This document shows positions 38,781-50,059 of a stretch of DNA of 64,000 nucleotides, in pieces (position 1 is the first letter of the stretch; each line of letters starts with the position of its first letter). The stretch covers positions 620,001 to 684,000 of the forward strand of contig NC_007775.1 in the NCBI RefSeq assembly GCF_000013205.1, in the 5' to 3' direction. The translations under genes and the position numbers were made by a program. The notes beneath the pieces are model-generated. The model made no database searches. It was not told where the DNA came from and was given only the letters and a program-made list of their open reading frames with translations. Origin of the DNA: Synechococcus sp. JA-3-3Ab (lineage in GTDB: Bacteria; Cyanobacteriota; Cyanobacteriia; Thermostichales; Thermostichaceae).

Positions 38781-39509
38781 ATGCAACTTTTCCACTTCCA
38801 CACCCCTGAGCAAGTCCCTCCGGCAGGGATCCCAGCCTGCGCAGTGGCCATCGACGTGCTGCGGGCCACCACCACCATCGCCGCAGCTCTGGCGGCAGGG
38901 GCAGAGGCCGTTGAGGTGTTTGCCGACTTGCAGTCCTTGCAAGCGGCCAGCCGGAGCTGGCCGGCCTCCAAACGGCTCTTGGCCGGGGAGCGAGGCGGCA
39001 AAACGGTGACGGGATTTGACCTAGGCAACTCCCCCCGCGAGTACACCCCAGAGCGCGTGCGGGACCAGCGCATCTTCATGAGTACCACCAACGGCACCCG
39101 CACCCTGCAGCGCTTAGAAAGGATCCCGGTGGTGATCACGGCGGCCCTGGTGAACTTGGGAGCGGTAGTGGAGTTTCTCAGGCGAGGAGCTTTTGCCGAG
39201 GTGTGGCTGGTGGGATCCGGCTGGGAAGGGGCGTTTGCTTTGGAAGACACCGCCTGTGCCGGGGCAGTTCTGCATCGCCTGGGCTGCTCGTGGGAGCAGT
39301 TGGGCAACGACGAGGCAGTAGCCGCCCTGGCCCTCTACCAAACTTGGCAAGACAATCTCCTGGGCCTGTTGCGGCGCTCCAGCCATGGGCAGCGGCTGCT
39401 GGCAATTAGCCCCGAAAACGACAGCGACCTGGCCTATTGTGCCAAGTTGGATCGGCTCTCAGTGGTGCCCCAGCAGGTTCAGCCCGGAGTTTTGGCCCTC
39501 GCCGGCTAG
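38781..39509 (+). CDS. comB: 2-phosphosulfolactate phosphatase family protein
   Basis: The 242-residue protein has the ComB pattern: AVAIDVLRATTTIAAALAAGAEAVEVF, LAGERGGKTVTGFDLGNSP, STTNGTRTL and a final DSDLAYCAKLD. In methanogens ComB makes sulfolactate for coenzyme M; cyanobacteria lack that pathway, so the true substrate here is unknown. It follows the ABC-2 permease and overlaps the stop codon of the convergent small gene by four bases. Confidence 0.88.
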   Translation: MQLFHFHTPEQVPPAGIPACAVAIDVLRATTTIAAALAAGAEAVEVFADLQSLQAASRSWPASKRLLAGERGGKTVTGFDLGNSPREYTPERVRDQRIFMSTTNGTRTLQRLERIPVVITAALVNLGAVVEFLRRGAFAEVWLVGSGWEGAFALEDTACAGAVLHRLGCSWEQLGNDEAVAALALYQTWQDNLLGLLRRSSHGQRLLAISPENDSDLAYCAKLDRLSVVPQQVQPGVLALAG

Positions 39510-39790
39510 CTGGCCTGGGGTGTCTTGTCGGCAACAGCCAAAGCCTTCTGGTGCAGCCACTCCTGCCATTCTCCCGGGATCAGCTTGCTGTGAAACGCAT
39601 CTCCAGAGACAAACATATCCCGCTGGTTTTGGGCCAAAACAAAAATGGAGCGGCGGTCGAAATGGGAGGTGAGCTTGTAGAGGGTGTAGGGGCCTTCGGA
39701 GTAGAGGGTCAACGTTTCCTGATCCAGGCCGTGGCGGCTGCTTTGGCCGCAGGCCCGCAGGATCATGTTGATCAATTGTTCGTAGTACAT
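39506..39790 (-). CDS. Small conserved-looking protein of unknown function
   Basis: A 94-residue soluble protein (MYYEQLINMILRACGQSSRHGLDQETLTLYSEGPYTLYKLTSHF...). Composition is normal for a folded protein and there is no signal or membrane segment. I do not recognise the family. GAAGGG lies three bases before the ATG at 39790; a TTG at 39844 or GTG at 39829 would lengthen it by up to 18 residues. It is convergent with comB and divergent from argC. Confidence 0.65.
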   Translation of the reverse strand: MYYEQLINMILRACGQSSRHGLDQETLTLYSEGPYTLYKLTSHFDRRSIFVLAQNQRDMFVSGDAFHSKLIPGEWQEWLHQKALAVADKTPQAS

Positions 39791-39996
39791 ATAACCCTTC
39801 CCGACGAGGTAGGGAACATCCCTGGGCACGACCTCAACAGCCAAGGCGGCTGCTGAGGCCCGAGCGGCTCGCGTGAGCCCAGTATAACTCCCGGCTCAGG
39901 CAACACTGAGCCCAACAGAGCAGGTGAGTTCAACCAAGGCAGCGGCAAATGCGATAAATAGTAAGGCAAGCCGTCAATTTTGTGCAGGCAGCCCCC

Positions 39997-41103
39997 ATGG
40001 CCACTACGGCGCCTCGTTCTCTTCCTCCCACCGATCCCGTCCGTGTCGCCATTGTCGGGGCCTCCGGGTATGGAGGGGTGCAGTTAGCGCGGCTGCTCAG
40101 CGAACACCCCGGCGCGCAGATCACCTACCTGGCCGGTCAAGACAGCGCCGGCAAACGCTACGGGGATCTCTATCCTCACTTGGCCCAGGCGGTGGATTTG
40201 ACCATCCAGCCTGTGGATGTGGAGGCCATTGCTGCTAGCAGCGACGTTGTCTTTTTGTCTCTGCCCAACGGCCTGGCGGCAGACCTGGCGCCGCCTTTGC
40301 TGGCCAAAGGGTGCAAAGTTCTCGATCTCTCAGCAGACTACCGCTTTCGCAACCTGGCCACCTACCAATCCTGGTATCGCTTGGGGCAGACGGATCCCAA
40401 CTGGCCTAGCCCTGCCTATCGCCAGGCCAACGAGCAGGCGGTTTACGGGCTGCCAGAACTCTACCGGGAGGCCATCGCCCAAGCGCAACTGGTAGCCTGC
40501 CCCGGCTGCTACCCCACGGCCTCCCTGTTGGCGGTTGCCCCTCTGCTGCGGCAGGGGTTGGTGGAGCTGGACAGCCTGATTTTCGATGCCAAATCGGGCG
40601 TCTCGGGGGCGGGCCGCACCCCCAAGCTGGGATCCCTATTTGCCGAGGTGGACAGCTCGCTAGGCGCCTATGGCGTGGCCCAACACCGGCACACACCCGA
40701 GATCGAGCAGGCCTGCTCCGACCTCACCCACACCCCCATCACCGTGCAATTTACGCCCCACCTGGTGCCGATGGTGCGGGGCATCCACGTGACCTTGTAC
40801 GCCAACCTGCGGGATCCCGGCCTTGTGGGCGAAGATCTCATCACCATTTACAACGCCTTCTATCGCCAATCCCCCTGGGTCAAGGTGCTGCCCCGCGGCG
40901 TTTACCCGCAAACCAAGTGGGTTGCCGGCACCAACACCTGCATGATTGGGGTGGAAGTGGATACCCGCACCAACCGAGTCATTGTCCTGTCGGTCATCGA
41001 CAACCTCATGAAGGGACAAGCCGGGCAAGCGGTGCAATGCCTCAACCTAATGATGGGGTGGCCGGAAACCTTGGGCCTACCACAGCTCGCCTTTTACCCC
41101 TAG
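39997..41103 (+). CDS. argC: N-acetyl-gamma-glutamyl-phosphate reductase
   Basis: Third step of arginine synthesis: NADPH-dependent reduction of N-acetylglutamyl phosphate. The product (368 residues from the ATG at 39997) has the nucleotide-binding start [20 protein letters not shown], the catalytic Cys in [14 protein letters not shown] and the conserved [13 protein letters not shown] at 39982 is an alternative start. No other arg gene is adjacent. It is followed within 40 bases by a gene of unknown function on the same strand. Confidence 0.95.
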   Translation: MATTAPRSLPPTDPVRVAIVGASGYGGVQLARLLSEHPGAQITYLAGQDSAGKRYGDLYPHLAQAVDLTIQPVDVEAIAASSDVVFLSLPNGLAADLAPPLLAKGCKVLDLSADYRFRNLATYQSWYRLGQTDPNWPSPAYRQANEQAVYGLPELYREAIAQAQLVACPGCYPTASLLAVAPLLRQGLVELDSLIFDAKSGVSGAGRTPKLGSLFAEVDSSLGAYGVAQHRHTPEIEQACSDLTHTPITVQFTPHLVPMVRGIHVTLYANLRDPGLVGEDLITIYNAFYRQSPWVKVLPRGVYPQTKWVAGTNTCMIGVEVDTRTNRVIVLSVIDNLMKGQAGQAVQCLNLMMGWPETLGLPQLAFYP

Positions 41104-41141
41104 CTATAATGCCGGTAATGCCCCTGAGGCCAAGTTTGCCC

Positions 41142-42572
41142 ATGCCTGAGTTCTTCTCCCCCAATCTCGATCCCAACGCTGCCCCACCTGCCGCGCCGGC
41201 GAACTCTCCACCTTCTAGGGCCGGGGATCTGAACTGGGAGGAGCTGTGGCGGCAACTGGAGGCGGGCTGGCAGGAGCTGCCCCGACGCTCCGAAGAAACA
41301 GTGCAGCAGACCCTAGCTCGTTGGCAACTGGAGTGGGGCGGCTTGTGCCGCGAGGCGCGAGATCGGCTGCAGGCAACTCTAGACAAAGCCAGAGCCACAA
41401 CCTCTCCAGAGCCCCTCCCGCGAGAGCTGCAAGCGCTTTTGCCTCTGCTCAACCCCTGCCAATGGGAGGTGGTCATCGGCTCTCTGGAACGGGCCGCCGA
41501 CCGAGCCTGGGTGGCCAGCCTGCTGTATCACAGCCTGCAGGAGCCACCACACCCCGAAGCAGCCACCAACGGCATCCCTGCCTGGGCGGGGGCCTTGACC
41601 TCTGAGCAGCGCTCTACCTTGGAGGCGATGAGCCTGCGGGCCTATGGCAACAGCCGCCTACCTTTGGTGATGGACAAAAGCGGCGAGATCCAAGTGGAAG
41701 CCTCAGCCGCCCTCTTGGCCGCCCTTATTGCTGTCGAGATCGGCAGCGTGGGATCCGCAGGCGCCCTCTCTTTGCTGGGCACACCGGAGCTGCGCAAGCT
41801 CTTGAATGCCGAGGGCAAGCTGCGGCGCAGCGTCTTAAAACAGGGGCGAACTGCCCTCACAGAAGAGGAATGGCAAACTCTGCGCCAGTGGCTTGATCCC
41901 AAGGGATCCCCCCCCGACTGGTACCTCTCCCTCACCCAAGTGGGGATCCAAACCACCCAAGTGGGGGACTATCTGGCGCGGCGGCTGCGGGAGTTTTTCC
42001 AAAGCGAATGGATCAAGCTGGTGATCCCGCCCCTGTACCACTTGGTTATCGACGCCGTGCGGCTGTTGACGGGAGAAGTGTTTCTCAGCGTGGGCACAAC
42101 CCTAGAATCGGCTTTGGAGTCGGCAGAGGCGGGGCGACGCCTGGAGTTGCTGCTGCAAGCTTTGCCCCAGGCCCGGCACATTCCCAGTCCCAAGCGCATC
42201 CAAGCCGCTCTTCCCGCCGTTGTGGAGGCTGCTGAGACAACCCTCAGGCCGCTCTTGGCGCGCCAGTTGATGACGGTGGCCGACATCTTCGACCCGCCCA
42301 TTCGCAACGAAAGCCTCAACGAATTGGGGCGGCAACTCAACCTCTGGAATCCCTTGCAGTTTTTGCTCACCTGGGGTACGTCTGGCTGGCTGGGCGCTCT
42401 GCTAGATGAGATCAAAAAATTGCAGCAAACCTACCCGGAAATGCCCTTGTGGGAGAGCTATCGGCAAGGGGTTGAGACGGCAGTGCAAGCGCCTCGAGTG
42501 ATGGATCAGGCGGAAGCCTTGCGCCTTACCGCCAAGAGCTTGGATCCCAAGATAGAACCGTCGGACGACTAA
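41142..42572 (+). CDS. Large protein of unknown function
   Basis: A soluble, mostly helical protein of about 476 residues, Pro/Ala-rich for the first 30. The middle part (EIQVEASAALLAALIAVEIGSVGSAGALSLLG; GRTALTEEEWQTLRQWLD) and the end (NLWNPLQFLLTWGTSGWLGALLDEIKKLQQ) look like a folded cyanobacterial protein, possibly of the Ycf55-like DUF3685 group, but I cannot confirm it. Two earlier in-frame ATGs (41109, 41118) are possible; TATAAT at 41105-41110 overlaps the first, which is why I use 41142. Same strand as argC, gap 38 bases. Confidence 0.6.
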   Translation: MPEFFSPNLDPNAAPPAAPANSPPSRAGDLNWEELWRQLEAGWQELPRRSEETVQQTLARWQLEWGGLCREARDRLQATLDKARATTSPEPLPRELQALLPLLNPCQWEVVIGSLERAADRAWVASLLYHSLQEPPHPEAATNGIPAWAGALTSEQRSTLEAMSLRAYGNSRLPLVMDKSGEIQVEASAALLAALIAVEIGSVGSAGALSLLGTPELRKLLNAEGKLRRSVLKQGRTALTEEEWQTLRQWLDPKGSPPDWYLSLTQVGIQTTQVGDYLARRLREFFQSEWIKLVIPPLYHLVIDAVRLLTGEVFLSVGTTLESALESAEAGRRLELLLQALPQARHIPSPKRIQAALPAVVEAAETTLRPLLARQLMTVADIFDPPIRNESLNELGRQLNLWNPLQFLLTWGTSGWLGALLDEIKKLQQTYPEMPLWESYRQGVETAVQAPRVMDQAEALRLTAKSLDPKIEPSDD

Positions 42573-42802
42573 CCTAGCGCAGGCGTACCCTACCCCCTCA
42601 GCCGAAGTGCCCCCATCTGCGGGCGTATTCAGCATCGCATAGGGCACAAACTTAAGGCCGAAAAGTCCCAAAAAGTTGGACTTAAAATCTCAGCTTGGTT
42701 GATATCCTAAAAGCAGACAGACATAGAAACAATACAATTGTTCTTTTGGTAGCTATAGACTTTTTTCTATCTTCTGGCGATTCTCGAGGGAGTTGCTCTC
42801 CG

Positions 42803-43885
42803 GTGGCAGAGTGCTTTAAGCAAAACGGCTCAACGGACTGGGGATCCCTGCCCCATGGCGGCTATCACTGGGATGGCTGTGCCGAGCCGTTTTTCGAGGG
42901 CTGGTACAGCCGGGTCACTTTACCTGGGGATCCGCCCCTCAGCTTTGCCTTCATGTACGCCATCGACCCCAGGCGGGGAGGCATGGCGCAGGTGTTGGGG
43001 CCAGAGGAGGAGCTGCATTGGCGCACCTTCCCCAATCCACAGCGCTTCTGGGCCAGTTGGCGGCACCTGGCCTTGGGGCACGCTGGCGGGCCAGGCGAGA
43101 GCTGGCGAGGGCTGCAGGAGCCCCTCACCTTCTTCCAACACACCGCCAGCGGCTACCAATACACCGCCCGCCTCAACCAGGGGATCCTGCCAGATCCTGT
43201 CAGAGGCGAGGCCATCCGCTGGCTCTATCGCATTCAACTCTGCTCTGCCTACGGGATCCCGCCGCGGGCCACCATGGGAGCCTGGTCTTATCTGCCCATC
43301 TTCGAGCCGGGCTGGCAGATCCTGATGAGCCACGGCCTGGCCAGCGGCTGGGTGGAGTGGCGGGGCAGGCGCTTCGAATTCGAGCAGGCCCCCGCCTACG
43401 CCGAAAAAAACTGGGGACAAAGCTTCCCTCGCCGCTGGTTTTGGATCCAGTGCAACGCCTTTCCCAACCATTCCGGCCTCAGCCTCACCTGCGCCGGAGC
43501 CGAGCGGCAGGTGCTCACCCGCCCCGAAGAAGTCGCCCTGATCAGCCTGCACGGCGGGGGATCCCAGCCTTTTTTGGAGTGGCGGCCCGGCCAAGCTCGG
43601 CTAACCTGGCAGGTGGATCCCTGGGGATCCTGGCAGGTGCGCGGCGAAGACGCCCGTTGGTGCATCCAACTGGAAGGTCACACCCAGCGGCCTGGGCAAA
43701 CCGTCTTCACCCCTGGCCCGGAAGGGATGCGGCGCAACTGCCGCGACACCCTGGCCGGCCATCTGCAGGTGCGGCTGTGGCAGCGCAACGGCCAGGTCTG
43801 GACGCAGGTGCTTGCGGCCAGCAGCTCCCAAGCCGGCCTCGAGGTGGGGGGAGAAGTTCCGCGATCCTGGCCAGGGCATTGTTGA
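42803..43885 (+). CDS. Tocopherol cyclase
   Basis: Closes the chromanol ring in vitamin E synthesis. The conserved start HGGYHWDGCAEPFFEGWYSRVTLP, the region AYAEKNWGQSFPRRWFWIQCNAF and the DTLAGHLQVRLWQ end match the VTE1/Slr1737 family. From the GTG at 42803, preceded by GAGGGAG at 42786-42792, the product is 360 residues, close to the family length; an in-frame TTG at 42695 would add 36 residues of no evident function. It stands alone, followed by tRNA-Arg. Confidence 0.87.
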   Translation: MAECFKQNGSTDWGSLPHGGYHWDGCAEPFFEGWYSRVTLPGDPPLSFAFMYAIDPRRGGMAQVLGPEEELHWRTFPNPQRFWASWRHLALGHAGGPGESWRGLQEPLTFFQHTASGYQYTARLNQGILPDPVRGEAIRWLYRIQLCSAYGIPPRATMGAWSYLPIFEPGWQILMSHGLASGWVEWRGRRFEFEQAPAYAEKNWGQSFPRRWFWIQCNAFPNHSGLSLTCAGAERQVLTRPEEVALISLHGGGSQPFLEWRPGQARLTWQVDPWGSWQVRGEDARWCIQLEGHTQRPGQTVFTPGPEGMRRNCRDTLAGHLQVRLWQRNGQVWTQVLAASSSQAGLEVGGEVPRSWPGHC

Positions 43886-44035
43886 ACGTTGGCGGATATC
43901 TACACCCCCGTTGGACTTCCCAAAAAACGCTCTTGTGCTAAAATACCTAAGCCACATTGATAAGCTTCCATCTCTGGATAGGAGAGACGGGTCTTCAACC
44001 GTGGCTGTTTCGCTTTTCTTGCAGGTAGATAGCTT

Positions 44036-44109
44036 GCGCCTGTAGCTCAGTGGACTAGAGCACGTGGCTACGGACCACGGTGTCGGGAGTTCAAATCTCT
44101 CCAGGCGCG
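44036..44109 (+). tRNA. tRNA-Arg (anticodon ACG)
   Basis: Cloverleaf of 74 bases: acceptor GCGCCTG / CAGGCGC, D arm GCTC/GAGC, anticodon arm CGTGG-CTACGGA-CCACG with anticodon ACG, T arm GGGAG-TTCAAAT-CTCTC, discriminator G. CCA is not encoded. The ACG anticodon would be edited to ICG. Confidence 0.96.
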
Positions 44110-44116
44110 TTACGAT

Positions 44117-44138
44117 CCCAGATGATTTTTCGTCTGGG
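44117..44138 (+). terminator. Hairpin after tRNA-Arg
   Basis: Stem CCCAGATG / CGTCTGGG (one T-G pair) around a T-rich loop, eight bases after the tRNA. It lacks a strong T-run, so it may end the tRNA transcript or protect its 3' end. Confidence 0.4.
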
Positions 44139-44158
44139 GTATTTACCGTCCCTTAGTT

Positions 44159-44186
44159 GGCCTGAATCCTGTGTTAGGATTAGGCC
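44159..44186 (+). promoter_or_regulatory. Hairpin in the clpC leader
   Basis: GGCCT-G-AATCCT / AGGATT-AGGCC: eleven base pairs with one bulged G and a GTGTT loop, 43 bases before the clpC start. It could be a leader structure or an operator dyad. Confidence 0.5.
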
Positions 44187-44228
44187 TATCAAGTCCGCCT
44201 TGATGCAGGCGTAGGGAGCCCGAGGATC

Positions 44229-46703
<2,475 letters not shown>

Positions 46704-46743
46704 AGCTGCCGCCTCCCCTTCAGGTTCTGGTTCTTAGGAAGAC

Positions 46744-46773
46744 AAGGGATCCGCTGCTGTTCTCGGATCCCTT
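46744..46773 (+). terminator. Hairpin after clpC built from GGATCC palindromes
   Basis: AAGGGATCCG, ten-base loop, CGGATCCCTT. It extends by flanking GACAAG/CTTGTC-like bases. No T-run follows; both arms hold the genome-wide GGATCC core. Confidence 0.5.
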
Positions 46774-46851
46774 GCTCTTGTCCTTCATCTGTGCTGTCGT
46801 TCTAGGAAGTTGTCTCTAGAGTCAAGGGATTGGCCGTAGGAGAACTTTGGC

Positions 46852-47484
46852 ATGGTGCAATCGACCTACTACTATGGCGGCGCTCCGGTTCGGACTCCGC
46901 CTCCCGATTTGGCTTCGCTGCTGCTGCAAGAGCGCATTGTCTATCTGGGTCTGCCCCTGGCCGAGGAGGCGAATGCCAACGTCACCAAGCTGATTGTGGA
47001 ACAATTGCTGTATTTGCAGTACGAGGATCGGGAAAAGCCGATCAAGATGTACATCAACTCGACGGGCACCTACAGCTACGACACGGCAGCTTTTGCCATT
47101 CTGGATACGATGAACTACATCAAGCCGCCGGTGCATACCATCTGCATTGGCAATGCCATTGGCATGGCGGCCATGCTGTTGGCGGCGGGCGCCAAGGGGT
47201 TCCGGGCCAGTTTGCCCAATGCCACGATCGTGCTGCATCAGCCGTATGGGGGCACCCGTGGACAGGCCAGCGATATTGAAATTCGCACCCGCGAGATCTT
47301 GACCTTGCGCAACATGATGCTGGAGGAATTATCTCGCAGCACGGGCCAGCCCATAGAGCGCATCAAGAAGGATACGGAGCGGCTGTTTTTCATGACTCCG
47401 GAAGAGGCCAAAGCCTACGGTCTTATCGATCAGGTGTTGACCAGCTCCAAAGCCCTGCCGAAGTTGGCAACAGCCAAAAGCTGA
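46852..47484 (+). CDS. clpR: ClpR, proteolytically inactive ClpP homologue
   Basis: The 210-residue product is ClpP-like throughout ([37 protein letters not shown]), but the active-site segment GQAASMG is replaced by GNAIGMA, so the catalytic Ser is Gly104. The His in LHQPYGG (H129) remains. This is the ClpR type, which in cyanobacteria forms a mixed ring with ClpP3 and works with ClpC. GGAG precedes the ATG. It is 148 bases after clpC and in the same direction as the Uma2 and clpP genes. Confidence 0.93.
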   Translation: MVQSTYYYGGAPVRTPPPDLASLLLQERIVYLGLPLAEEANANVTKLIVEQLLYLQYEDREKPIKMYINSTGTYSYDTAAFAILDTMNYIKPPVHTICIGNAIGMAAMLLAAGAKGFRASLPNATIVLHQPYGGTRGQASDIEIRTREILTLRNMMLEELSRSTGQPIERIKKDTERLFFMTPEEAKAYGLIDQVLTSSKALPKLATAKS

Positions 47485-47501
47485 AGCAGAGGGATCCGTC
47501 G

Positions 47502-48083
47502 ATGGTTCAGGTCCCTGTACAGCCTTTAACGGCGGAGGAGTACCTACGCCTCAAAAGCTGGCCTTATGAAGGACGGCTTGAACTTGAAGACGGGTATATT
47601 CGGGAAGTGCCAACTGAGGAGCGCATTAACACCCTCATTGAGCTGTTTCTGATTGCGGAATTGCTCAAGTTTTTGCCCGTCCAACGCCTGAGCTTGGGCC
47701 AAGTTGAGGTCGAAGTGCCCGCAGCCAAGGCTCGGTTTCGCAACCCAGATGTGATGGTTTTACATCCTGACCATGTGAGCTTGCTGGGGAACGGTCGCGG
47801 AACCCTTCGGCTGCCCATGCCCCCGCCGCTGCTGGTGGTGGAAGTGGTTTCTCCTGGAATAGACAATGAAAAACGTGATTATCAAGACAAGCGCAAAGAC
47901 TATGCTGCCCGTGGGATCCTGGAATACTGGATTGTGGATCCCGCCAAGCAGTCGGTGTCGCGCTGGGTTGGCGGGGAATACGAAGACGAGGTTAAAACCG
48001 GCCCTGAACGCATTGTTTCCTCGGTTTTGCCCCAGCTAGATTTAAGCGCGCAAGACCTCTTGCAAGCGCATCGTTCTGTGTAG
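47502..48083 (+). CDS. Uma2-family (DUF820) putative endonuclease
   Basis: The 193-residue protein has the family layout: PLTAEEYLRLKSWPYEGRLELEDGYIREVP at the start, RFRNPDVMVL, LLVVEVVSPGIDNEKRDYQDKRKDYAARGILEYWIVDP (the PD-(D/E)XK-like core), and a short C-terminal strand region. Cyanobacteria encode many Uma2 proteins of unknown role. This one is complete and lies between clpR and clpP, 17 and 27 bases from them, so it should be co-transcribed with the protease genes. A broken relative is at 6716-7297. Confidence 0.87.
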   Translation: MVQVPVQPLTAEEYLRLKSWPYEGRLELEDGYIREVPTEERINTLIELFLIAELLKFLPVQRLSLGQVEVEVPAAKARFRNPDVMVLHPDHVSLLGNGRGTLRLPMPPPLLVVEVVSPGIDNEKRDYQDKRKDYAARGILEYWIVDPAKQSVSRWVGGEYEDEVKTGPERIVSSVLPQLDLSAQDLLQAHRSV

Positions 48084-48110
48084 TGTTCTGTACTTTGCCA
48101 GGAGAAACTT

Positions 48111-48722
48111 ATGCCGATTGGAGTGCCTCGCGTTCCCTACCGTCTGCCCGGTGAGCCCTACAGCCAGTGGATCAGCCTCGACGACCGCCTGTACCAAGAG
48201 CGGATCTTGTTTATCGGCGAGCCCATCGACGACAACCTGGCCAATACCATCGTGGGGGTGATGCTCTACCTCAACTCCCAGGATCCGCAAAAGGATATTG
48301 TGATGTACATCAACTCTCCTGGTGGCTCTGTAACGGCGGGCATGGCCATTTACGACACCATGAACCACGTCAAGCCCGACATTGTTACCGTTTGCGTGGG
48401 CCAAGCAGCCTCGATGGGGGCCTTCTTGCTGGCTGCCGGCACCAAGGGAAAACGCTTTGCCCTGCCCCACTCCCGCATCATGCTGCACCAGCCTTCCCTG
48501 GGGATGATCCAAGGTCAGGCCAGCGATATCGAAATTCGCGCCCGCGAAACTTTGCGGGTCAAGCGGCGTATGAATGAGCTCTTGGCGCAAATGACTGGCC
48601 AGCCGCTGGAGAAAATCGAGCGGGATGTGGAGCGGGATTTCTACCTCTCGGCTACGGAAGCCCAAGCCTACGGCATTGTAGACCGAGTGATCCAAGAGCG
48701 CTCGGAAGCAATGGCCGGCTAA
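48111..48722 (+). CDS. clpP: ATP-dependent Clp protease proteolytic subunit
   Basis: Serine protease ring subunit. The 203-residue product has the catalytic triad Ser101 (GQAASMGAF), His126 (MLHQPSLG) and Asp176 (RDVERDF), and the [10 protein letters not shown] segment. With clpR upstream it matches the clpP3-clpR pair of cyanobacteria, partner of ClpC. The intervening Uma2 gene is the odd element of the operon. It starts 27 bases after that gene with AGGAG nearby. Confidence 0.95.
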   Translation: MPIGVPRVPYRLPGEPYSQWISLDDRLYQERILFIGEPIDDNLANTIVGVMLYLNSQDPQKDIVMYINSPGGSVTAGMAIYDTMNHVKPDIVTVCVGQAASMGAFLLAAGTKGKRFALPHSRIMLHQPSLGMIQGQASDIEIRARETLRVKRRMNELLAQMTGQPLEKIERDVERDFYLSATEAQAYGIVDRVIQERSEAMAG

Positions 48723-48946
48723 GGGGGATTTTGGCTCGCTGCAAAAAGACGGCCTGGGCAAGATCCCGAGTAAGATTAGGGAGCTGAGGACTGGCTCGCT
48801 GTGGTTTGACCGTTTGACGGGCCTGGATTCCGGCAGGTGTGATGTTCCCCGGCTTATACGGTACTGGTTCTAGGGTGCTGGGAGAGGGGCTGAGGATCCC
48901 TGGGGTAGCTAGGATAAGGCGGAGTGGACCGAGAGATTTGCATCCG

Positions 48947-49264
48947 GTGAACCGAAAGCATTGGGTCAAAAGGAGCAGTGGATGGGCCAGTCTGCTGGTG
49001 TTCCTGCTGTATCCGCCGAATCAGGCCTTGGCTTTGCCCCCGGCTTCTGAAATCCCTGAGGAGGTGCTGCGGGCGCAGCCAGATTTGCAGGCTCGCTCTC
49101 CGGTCGATAATCAGCCCCTCACCGCTGGCGAAGCTCTGCAACTCCAGGCAGCCCTGGCAGCCCGGCCCGAAACCGGATCTGTTTCTCCAGAGGTGGAGCG
49201 GCTGATCTTTTTGCTCAAGCTGCGCAGGGGTTTCCGCGACCTGTTTCCTTTTTTGTTCCCATAG
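48947..49264 (+). CDS. Small secreted protein of unknown function
   Basis: About 105 residues from a GTG start: a basic N-terminus, hydrophobic signal (WASLLVFLLYPPNQALA, likely cut after ALA), then a short soluble part rich in Pro and Leu (PPASEIPEEVLRAQPDLQARSPVDNQPLTAGEALQLQAALA...LIFLLKLRRGFRDLFPFLFP). I believe similar short proteins exist in other cyanobacteria, but I know no function. The start is uncertain; TTG 48938 or the ATG upstream near 48839 are alternatives. No neighbours suggest a role. Confidence 0.55.
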   Translation: MNRKHWVKRSSGWASLLVFLLYPPNQALALPPASEIPEEVLRAQPDLQARSPVDNQPLTAGEALQLQAALAARPETGSVSPEVERLIFLLKLRRGFRDLFPFLFP

Positions 49265-49297
49265 CCCTCCTAGCTAGCCCAACAGTTTTCCGAACCC

Positions 49298-49897
49298 TTA
49301 GGGGCGAGGGGGAAATACCACAGGGATCCTTTTCTGGTAGCGGTAAGGGCCGGCGCGGGATCCCCAAGTTTGTTGGCCGGTGGTGGCGTCGAAGCCGCGA
49401 TCCCAGGTGATGAATTCCTGGGCTGTGAGGTCAAACTCGATGTGGATGTAGGTGCTGTCGCCGGGGTTGAGGCGGCAGCCACCGCCCGGCAGCATCTGGC
49501 CGTGGTAGCAGTCTGCGCGCTTTTCTACGAGGATGCGACAACCGGGCAAATGCTGCAAGTCAGACAGAGAAAGCTGCGCCAAGCGCTGCAGATCCTGAGA
49601 GGCACCTGCCCAAGCCGCTTGATCCCGCAACTTATAGTTCTCGATCCGCAAGGGATCCGCCAATACCTGCAGCACCCGGCTGCGGTAAAACCGGCCCGGC
49701 GTGTGCTCGTTAAATTGCTCGGTAAAAAAGCCGATTCCTTCTGAAAACAGGTGGGGAAGGCGCACGTACCAAAGGCTCACCGGTACAAACCACACCGGTT
49801 CTGCCATGGCTTGGGCGCGGTTGCTGTAGTAACCTTCCAGCCAATCGGCAAAAGTATTGAGGTCGGAATCGGAAGTTGCCGCAGCAGAAGCTGTCAT
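49298..49897 (-). CDS. CpcT/CpeT-type phycobiliprotein chromophore lyase
   Basis: Attaches phycocyanobilin to a Cys of phycocyanin or phycoerythrocyanin beta subunits in this family. The 199-residue product has the typical pattern FADWLEGYYSNRAQAMAEPVWFVPVSLWYVRLP, FFTEQF, PGRFYRSRVLQV and GCRILVEKRADCYHGQMLPGGGCRLNPGDSTYIHIEFDLT. Length fits CpcT. I start at the ATG 49897. No phycobiliprotein gene is adjacent, so the target subunit is inferred only from family. Confidence 0.88.
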   Translation of the reverse strand: MTASAAATSDSDLNTFADWLEGYYSNRAQAMAEPVWFVPVSLWYVRLPHLFSEGIGFFTEQFNEHTPGRFYRSRVLQVLADPLRIENYKLRDQAAWAGASQDLQRLAQLSLSDLQHLPGCRILVEKRADCYHGQMLPGGGCRLNPGDSTYIHIEFDLTAQEFITWDRGFDATTGQQTWGSRAGPYRYQKRIPVVFPPRP

Positions 49898-50059
49898 ATG
49901 CAAGAAGGAGGATCGCCTGTCTTCGGGATTTCTCGATCCTAGGGTTATTCTCACCCCTAACCCTGCTTCCGGAGGGAGAAGGTTGGGTGCCGAACCGGAG
50001 GGCTCAGTGTTGAGGAGCTTGCTCTGCTGAAGGCAATTTTTCTTCTACTATAGAAAGCT

